Below, piece by piece: positions 57,228-64,000 of a stretch of DNA of 64,000 nucleotides. The position numbers and the translations under genes were made by a program. Position 1 is the first letter of the stretch; every line of letters starts with the position of its first letter. Source of the DNA: Narthecium ossifragum (Eukaryota; Streptophyta; Magnoliopsida; Dioscoreales; Nartheciaceae); NCBI GenBank assembly GCA_963920575.1, contig OY986964.1:15675460-15739459 (forward strand), read 5' to 3'. The notes beneath the pieces were generated by a model. It was not told the DNA's origin and ran no database searches. It worked only from the letters and a program-made list of their open reading frames with translations.

Positions 57228-58034
57228 TACAGCCATCTTGTCTTTGGTCTTTAATAACTCTAGCTCCCTTGTTAAGCTCTCCACTTTAGCCTTAAGTGCA
57301 TTCTCCTCCCGCAGCTGATAAATTCCTTCACCTTGTTGTTGCGGTGGTGGTCTGGCCATGTTTGTAGTTTTTGTTGCACTCTGTCCAGTCCATGTATGAG
57401 CTTTCTGAGCAAACTCAGTCAAATATTCAATTGATGCATCATGATTTTTTTGCAAAAATTCACTATTACACATCATCTCAACAAATTTGCGTTTTCTAAT
57501 AGTCAAACCATCATAGAAATAACTAACAAGACGCCAACTTCCATATCCATGATGAGGACATAAATTCAACATGTCTTTAAATCATTCCCATGCTTGATAC
57601 AAAGTTTCCCTATCCTTCTGTATAAAGGTTGAAATCTGTTTCTTAAGTGCATTCGTTTTGTGCTGTGGGAAATACTTGTTGAAAAATATCTTTGTCATTT
57701 CAACCCAAGATCCTGTAGATCATGGCCTCAAGGAATATAACCAACTCTTCGCTCTATCCTTCAGTGAGAAGAGGAAGAATTTAAGTCGGATCATACCTAC
57801 TGCGCCCGGTTGGCCATGGAAAGTCGCTACTACTTCCTCAAACTCCCTAATATGCACATATGGATTTTCATTTTCCAAACCGTTAAAGGTAGGAAGCAGT
57901 TGAATCATGCCATGTTTAAAGTTCACATGTGGTGCATTAAGTGGAAACATGATGCATGAAGGTGTAGCAGTGCGTGTGGGATGCGGATACTCTTGCAAAC
58001 TCCGAGGAGTCTGCTGTTCTTCGTGTTCAGCCAT
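57228..58034 (-). pseudogene. gag: M3 Gag N-terminal part (minus strand)
   Basis: From 58034 leftwards: ATG, LQEYPHPTRTATPSCIMFPL, HGMIQLLPTFNGLENENPYVHI, FLFSLKDRAKSWLYSL, then DMLNLCPHHGYG, FYDGL and a coiled-coil-like REENALKAKVESLTRELELL, ending at the A3 LTR. Frame breaks lie between 57573 and 57719, including a TGA in AWE*FKDM where A2 has an Arg codon. The rest of the gag is at 42479-43359. The sequence differs from M4 Gag, so M3 and M4 are separate families. Confidence 0.75.
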
Positions 58035-58319
58035 AATCGAAGAATGTCGTGAAGTTTGAGACTATGCATCAAAAAGATCAGCAATGTATGCGTCACTACT
58101 AAAAGATGCAAACCAACTAAAGAAAATAAGTAGCAACAATAATAGAAACTAAGCTAACTAACTAAAATCGAATAAAAAAAAACAATTCTAATAAAGAAGG
58201 AAAATCAAAGATGAAATAAAGAAATAAAGACTAAAGAAAATGAACAAACTTACCGCTTTTGATGTCTACAATTACTGTAATCGGATTCTGGCTCTTTTCT
58301 GAACCGTCTCCTGATAAGT
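58035..58319 (-). other. M3 leader upstream of gag, cut by the M4 LTR
   Basis: AT-rich and non-coding. No tRNA-Asp primer site is found next to the LTR at 58320, so that LTR belongs to M4 and not to M3. The M3 5' LTR is missing or lies beyond M4. Confidence 0.5.
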
Positions 58320-59915
58320 TGATGAATAGATTTTATATCTCGCAAGTATACGAATCGGTGCAATCAGTATAGTAGCAAGATGAGTATCGTACCCACAGAG
58401 ATTTGTAGAGATTATTAGAGTAAAACGCTAAAGAACCGAAAAGAAAGAAAATAAGGAAGGGAAAATAAGAATATGAAATGTTGAGAATAGATAATCTAAA
58501 AACGAAATAAGAAAACGATGGAAATGTGATGGATGAATACTAAGGTTCCGATTCAACATAACATCCTCATTCTATGCATTGAATCAATCAAGTTTCAGTT
58601 TAATTCCAAGGGCTCGTTCTTCCGGTATGATGATCCGTTCGGCCACGGTCTTCACCAAGTACCCTCAATTAACCCTAGCTAATGAACCCATAACTAAGTG
58701 TTAATCAAGAATCCATTAAGCTCTGAAGAACAATTATGAACCAAGAATACTCTTAGCTTGAACCCGGCCTCGACATAAACTCATTCATTCATAGATCCTG
58801 CAAGATTAGGGAATGAACCCTCGCCCAATCTTACATAAAACAATCTATAATACTTTTATTGGCCAGATAAAGGTATTTAAGATCTCAGTTATAATAATGA
58901 ATTAAACAAGGAAAATAAACTGATTAAATAAATATGATCCAATAACATAGAATGATTCAGTTAGGGCTACATCGGTACCTTAGAAAAGAAATTAGCCACT
59001 CATGTTCACCATGAGGGCAACAAAACTAATGAAGAAATAAAGAAGAAATAAGAAAAGAAAACTAAGCCTGGAAGCCTTCTCCTCGCCTCCAAACGCTGCC
59101 AAAAAGTCCTCCAAAAGTCCCCTTTTGATAACCCTAAGTATCCTATTTATAGGCCTAAACTCGGGTTAAATCAAATTTGTTGATTTAATTCACTGGAAAC
59201 GTCCGATCGATCCTCCTCAGGATTGGATCGATCGGTCTCATTGAAATCTCCAACTTCTATTTACGCCTGAGTCCGATCGATGGACGGATCGATCGAACTC
59301 TACTCCTCTAAAAAGCATACGTTCCGTCAACCTTTAATTCCCAAGTCCGATCGATCGGACTATGAGTGTTGGATCGATCGGTTGAGTAAAAATCAGCTAT
59401 TTTTGGCTTTTCCCGAGTCCGATCGATCGGACCATTGGTGTCGAATCGATTGGACCCCTTTGGAGGGATGGAGAGATCGATCGGACTTCGTTCAGCCAAA
59501 AAAAAAAGGTTCTGTCACGTTTTTGCGTAGTCCGATCGATCGGCGGATCGCTCGGACTTCCAACTTATTTACTGTGCTGCCATTCAGACTGCGCCATCGG
59601 TACTAAAATTGTCGTAACTTCCTCTAGGAAACTCGGAATCACGAACCGTAAAATTCTCCAGAATCTAGACTTCAAGAGCTTTCCAACCATATATGGTACA
59701 TAATCTGATTCTTCATGAGCAGGTACAGATTAATCTTTAAAGTTGATCCATGCACTCTTTTCAGCTTCTTTTCTTCTTTTTCCTGCATTTTCCAAACAAC
59801 TATGTGAAGCAACATATAGATATAAAAATAGGAATAAAGATGTTGATTAAAGATAATAATCTAGCAATTGAGATGGTTATAAGGCTATTTAGAGTGCACT
59901 TTCATGCACTCATCA
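58320..59915 (-). repeat. M4 3' LTR (minus strand)
   Basis: 1596 bp; plus strand TGATGAATAG...TGCACTCATCA. It matches the partial 5' LTR at 63552-64000. Its CCGATCGATCGG-type palindrome array (about 59200-59560) and adjoining U3 block (about 59560-59770) closely match A1 and A2 in reverse complement, while the rest of the LTR does not. Confidence 0.9.
59200..59560 (-). repeat. U3 array of CCGATCGATCGG palindromes (M4 3' LTR)
   Basis: At least ten copies in facing pairs, for example near 59346, 59370, 59418, 59480 and 59531, with the same spacer texture as A1. The TATA-like 'CCTATTTATAGG' lies just left, near 59144-59155. Confidence 0.82.
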
Positions 59916-60299
59916 CACCCCCCAACAAGCTTATTGCTAGTCTCTAGCAATTTTAAGCGCATAAAATATATTAAGCACACCAACGGTCGTAGGTTGTAGA
60001 CATGCATAATAAAAGTACTACCTTGTCAAGTCAATAATGTTCTATCTAGTACAGAGCACAAAACGTCTTATACTCATGCACATGCTACTAACACATGAAA
60101 TTAACTTCTACACTTCAAACATGCTAATCACCATTCAGCCGAACTCATGTGACGTGACAAATAAAAGTTACGTACAGAAGCAACTTCTACCCACCATTAG
60201 TCCAAACACACTACTATGATCATGACCAATCATCCAACCCTCGCACTTTAAGTACAACATGCTCTTGTTTGTTTTTTTTTTTTCTTTTAACTATCAGAC

Positions 60300-60470
60300 A
60301 TTTTGCCTTTTTACACGAGCACTCTCCGCTTCCTGAGCCGCAGAGACCCGGTTACTTAACAAAACACTGAGTAGTTTTTTTTTAGCTATTAGTGATTCTA
60401 CCTTTTTACGCGAGCTCCCCGCTTCCTGAGGCAAGAACACCCGGTTACTCAGTAGATCACTTAACAGTCG
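60300..60470 (-). repeat. Direct repeat in M4 3' region
   Basis: Two copies of the CTTTTTAC.CGAGC..CTCCGCTTCCTGAG unit, at about 60306 and 60402, as in M2 and M3. Confidence 0.6.
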
Positions 60471-61038
60471 TTTAGGCACAGCTTATTAAAGCTCCAGAAC
60501 TTTTTCTCTTTTTTTTTTTTCTGCATGCAATACTCAACACTAGCTAATGCTGAAATCATGGTCTAGATTGACCATAGCATGCTCATTCCTCTGGTGAGTA
60601 TAATCGCCACTGCACATAAAGTGTTCGTGTGTGAATCACATGATATTCTACCTTCAGGTTATCATACATGCAATCAATGTATCGGCCAATCCATATGAAA
60701 GCAACATGTAAAATAAGCATAAACATTTCAGCTCATGTACAATTTAACACTATTAAACCTACAAGGTAGGATGAATAAAGTCATGAATGTCTACACCCCC
60801 CAACCTGAAATCAACATTGTCCTCAATGTGTGCATTTATCCAATCAAATATGTAGGAGGTGGCTATCCAAAAATTTCCAGGGAAAGAAGAGACAAGTACT
60901 GTAAATAAGAAAGAGGCCACCTGATAGAGTAGCGAACATCTCCTCAAGGATCCTCAGGGTGGTTGAAAACCTAATAAAAAACAAAAGAGAAACATAAAAA
61001 TGAAAACTAAAAATTGAAACTTAAAAACAAGTTACCTT

Positions 61039-61056
61039 GGTGGGTTGCCTCCCACC
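61039..61056 (-). ncRNA. Conserved hairpin with AGGCAA loop, different stem (M4)
   Basis: The minus strand reads GGTGGG-AGGCAA-CCCACC. The loop matches A1-A3, and two stem pairs are changed on both sides so that pairing is kept. It lies 50 nt after the M4 stop codon, as in the A elements. Confidence 0.55.
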
Positions 61057-61105
61057 CAGCGCTTTATTTAATGTCTAGGCAAGACGTACTGCAAAGCCTT
61101 AAGAT

Positions 61106-63502
61106 TCAGTCAGGTTCGTATGGCTGTAATGCTTCAAGCGGTGCGACGACCTCCTTTGCTCTCCCATAACCGTGCAAGTCATCCTGCACCATCTTCAAAT
61201 CCGCTTTCAATGTAGTCTTCACTTGCTCCTGCTTGAAATTTGAGAACACCAATGAATCTACAGCATTTATTGAGAAGCAATCAAAAGAGTTTGAAGGACA
61301 TGACATAGACTCAAACACTTTAAATTCAACAGTTTCACCTAAAACTGTCATGCTGAGCTTACCATCCTTCACATTAATCATAGTATCAGCTGTAACCATA
61401 AATGGGCGTCCCAACAAAATAGGCAATTTTCTATCATTCAATGGTGCATCATCCATATCCAATATCACAAAATCAGCAGGGATAATTAACTTATCAACTT
61501 GTACTAAGATGTCTTCTACAATGCCTAATGGATATTTAATTGAACGATCTGCAAGTTGTAGAGACATCGTAGTAGGTTTTAATTTACCAACACCTAGCTG
61601 AAGGAAAACAGAGTAAGGCATCAAATTAACACTAGCTCCTAAGTCAAGCATTGCCTCCCCTATTTTTGTATCACCAACAGTAATATTAATATTAAAACTC
61701 CCTGGATCCTTAAGCTTGGGTGGAAGCTTCCTTTGTAGAACCGCGCTTGCCGTCTCTGAAACCATCACCTTTTCATGAGGTTCATACTTACGTTTAGAAG
61801 TACGTAGTTCCTTGAAGAACTTTGGAAAGGCTGGTATTTTCCTAATCACATCAAGCAATGGTAAGTTCACATTAACCTTAGATAGAATATCATAAATTTC
61901 AGAATAAGACGTATCCATTTGGGCTTTCTTCAGGCGGCCTGGAAAAGGAATTGGTGGCACATATGGTGGAGGATTGTTGTGATGAACCTCCGGAACTAAA
62001 TTTGCTCTCTTTTCATGATCAAAAGCTGATGTGGCCGATGGTGGCCTTTTCGAGCGTTCCTCCTTTTCAACTTCCTCACTTGCATCATCATTTAACTCAT
62101 CAATAACTTCAGCATTAATCTTATTATCAATAATCTTACCTGAACGAAGAATAGTAACTGCGTTGGCTTGCTCTGGTTGGCTTGGAAATCTTCCTGGAAC
62201 ATGGGCTCGTACAGCATCTGCAAGCTGTCCCACTTGAACTTCCAACTTCCCAATAGATGCTGCAACATTCTTCAGTTCTACATCGTGCCGAGCAATGGCC
62301 GAATCTTGTTGTTCCATCCTTGAGTCTATTTTCTGCATAAAAGCCAACATCGTCGCTTCCAAAGACGACTTAACAGGTGGGTTAGACTGATTAGTAGAAG
62401 GCATACTAGGATTAGCATTATTTTTCCATGAAAAATTCGGATGCTCCCTCCAACCAGGATTGTAAGTATTTGCATAAGGATCAAATCTAGGTCGCGGGTT
62501 ATAAGCATTCATCAAATTAGCTTGTTCTTACACATACTCAGGAAATTCACTACCAGAAGGACATGAATCAAACCTGTGACCAACAATATTGCAAATTGAA
62601 CAAACCTCAATCGGTTTTGCTTGTGTGGACATCATCGTGTCCATCTTCTTGTTAAGGGCTGCGATTTGCCTAGCCAAATCGTCATTCTGGTTCAGCTCAT
62701 AGATGCCTCTCGCCTTATTCCTCTTGTCTCTCTGCTGCGAGTTTGATCCTAGCATCTCGTAAATTTCGTATGCCTCCGGTGGTGTCCTTTTGAACATCGC
62801 TCCACCTGCAGCATTATCTGCCATAGTCTGACAAGAAAGATTTAGCCCATCATAAAAATATTGCATCTGATTTTCTAAAGAATAGTTATGATGTGGACAT
62901 TGCATCAAAAGCATCTTAAATCAATCCCATGCTTCATGGAATGGTTCTCCATCAGATTGCTGAAAATTTGGAATTTGCCTTCTCAAGTTAGTAGTCATGG
63001 CATGAGAATAAAATTTACTAACAAACTTGTTATAAATTGCATCCCAAGTAGCTAGTGATCCAGGAGGCAACGACATCAACCATCTCTTCGCTTTATACTT
63101 CAGGGTGTAAGGAAAACATCGCATCCTCAATTGATCTTCAGTAATGCCACCTAGAGGAAAAGTCTGAATAGTAGCATAATAATCTTTCACAAAAGTTAGT
63201 GCATCCTCAGAAGGTAAACCATGAAATTCAGGAAGCATAGAAAAATGTAGATTTTTAAGTTCATAATTTCTAGCCTCTGCAGGTAACGCAATGCACGAAG
63301 GTGAGGTAGAAATAGTAGGCCTCGCGTACTCCTCCAAAGGACGTAAATTGTTATTAAGCGCCATCTCCTCTTGTTCCTCCTCTTGAACTCCTAGATCTGA
63401 TGTGTACAGGCTGTCTTTGTTAGATCTTTTCTTCCAACCAATTTTATCTACTTTATCGTTCAAGGGCAACAACTTTTCTTTCCGTGATCGGCGACCTTGC
63501 AT
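61106..63502 (-). pseudogene. gag: M4 Gag-protease, only coding region of M4
   Basis: Minus strand, ATG at 63502. Gag: SPSCIALPAEARNYELKNLHF, FPYTLKYKAKRWLMSLPPGS, WDAIYNKFVSKFY, CPHHNYSLENQMQYFYDGL, and the knuckle C-SI-C-NIVG-H-RFDS-C. A Pro/Asn-rich stretch and AVTILRSGK follow. Protease has [39 protein letters not shown] and KLPILLGRPFM. The frame is broken by a TGA after HEAWD (about 62918) and a TAA at 62528-62530. It ends with a natural-looking stop at 61106-61108 followed directly by the 3' region. Gag-only or Gag-protease elements need the RT and integrase of a partner; which one is unknown. Confidence 0.85.
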
Positions 63503-63528
63503 TCACTACAAATAAACTCTAATCAAAT

Positions 63529-63545
63529 CCCCGGCAACGGCGCCA
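63529..63545 (-). other. Primer binding site, tRNA-Asp (M4)
   Basis: The plus strand CCCCGGCAACGGCGCCA is the exact complement of the primer site in A1, 6 bp from the LTR. Confidence 0.9.
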
Positions 63546-63551
63546 AAAACT

Positions 63552-64000
63552 TGATGAATAAATTTTATATCTCGCAAGTATACGAATCGGTGCAATCAGT
63601 ATAGTAGCAAGATGAGTATCGTACCCACAGAGATTTGTAGAGATTATTAGAGTAAAACGCTAAAGAATCGAAAAGAAAGAAAATAAGGAAGGGAAAATAA
63701 GAATATGAAATGTTGAGAATAGATAATCTAAAAACGAAATAAGAAAATGATGGAAATGTGATGGATGAATACTAAGGTTCCGATTTCACCATAACATCCT
63801 CATTCTATGCATTGAATCAATCAAGTTTCAGTTTAATTCCAAGGGCTCGTTCTTCCGGTATGATGATCCGTTCGGCCGCGGTCTTCACCAAGTACCCTCA
63901 ATTAACCCTAGCTAATGAACCCATAACTAAGTGTTAATCAAGAATCCATTAAGCTTTGAAGAACAATTATGAACTAAGAATACTCTTAGCTTGAACCCGG
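63552..64000 (-). repeat. M4 5' LTR, cut by the window edge
   Basis: Plus strand TGATGAATAAATTTTATATCTCGC, nearly identical to 58320-58765. Only the U5 side is inside the window. Confidence 0.88.

Larger units (their letters stand above)
59916..61105 (-). other. M4 3' non-coding region
   Basis: Next to the LTR is the polypurine tract (plus strand CACCCCCCAAC, 59916-59926). It contains direct repeats (60300-60470), the block ACCCCCCAACCTGAAATCAACATTGTCC at 60795-60824 and the hairpin at 61039-61056. It has no gene. The coding region upstream ends with protease, so RT, RNase H and integrase are absent. Confidence 0.72.

Overview
This window is repetitive plant nuclear DNA, built almost wholly from nested LTR retrotransposons. 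I see no intact host gene, rRNA, tRNA gene or CRISPR array. The plant assignment rests on primer binding sites complementary to plant tRNA-Asp and initiator tRNA-Met, Athila-like and chromovirus-like Ty3/gypsy polyproteins, a TRIM element, a Mutator-like MITE, and TG...CA elements flanked by 5-bp target site duplications (TSDs). I cannot name the species.

Names used below. A1, A2 and A3 are plus-strand Athila-like elements with LTRs of 1.6-1.7 kb that start TGATG and end CATCA. M1 to M4 are minus-strand relatives. X1 to X4 are copies of a long (2.7-3.3 kb) LTR that starts TGTGAGG and ends GTGACA. K is a composite insertion with inverted ends.

Layout. 1-1684 holds decayed LTR-like sequence with solo LTR X1 (1685-4922, TSD CATGA) beside it. 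A1 (5701-16131) lies inside X2, whose 3' end (16132-17458) interrupts the RNase H region of M1. M1 (17459-18527 and 36227-37046) is split by M2 (LTRs 18528-19929 and 35148-36226). K (19930-34326, TSD CATCA) sits exactly at the end of the M2 LTR. K contains A2 (20118-30572, TSD CCAGG), a tandem TRIM array (to 31467) and a chromovirus pol whose parts are in the wrong order. M3 (37047-43359 and 57228-58319) carries a TRIM solo LTR (TSD CCTTT) and a Mutator-like MITE (10-bp TSD), and is split by A3 (43360-57227). A3 is interrupted by solo LTR X3 (TSD AGGTG), which is itself interrupted by the inverted solo LTR X4 (TSD GTTCC). M4 (58320 to the window edge) is a Gag-protease-only element.

Function. 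A1 is nearly complete: one reading frame for Gag, protease, RT, RNase H and integrase, broken by a single stop, plus a lost zinc-finger Cys in integrase. A2 has the same layout but is broken by two frameshifts and two stops and has a mutated RT active site (FMND). A3 and M4 lack RT, RNase H and integrase, so they would have needed enzymes from autonomous relatives. The nesting gives two insertion series four levels deep: M1 > M2 > K > A2, and M3 > A3 > X3 > X4.

Most unusual signals: (1) arrays of short palindromes in the U3 part of the LTRs, with a different palindrome in each lineage but always a TCGA centre; (2) composite K, with 83-bp inverted ends, a 5-bp TSD and a circularly permuted pol; (3) a TRIM tandem array with only 72 bp of internal sequence; (4) a hairpin with an AGGCAA loop just downstream of the coding region, with compensatory stem changes between lineages.
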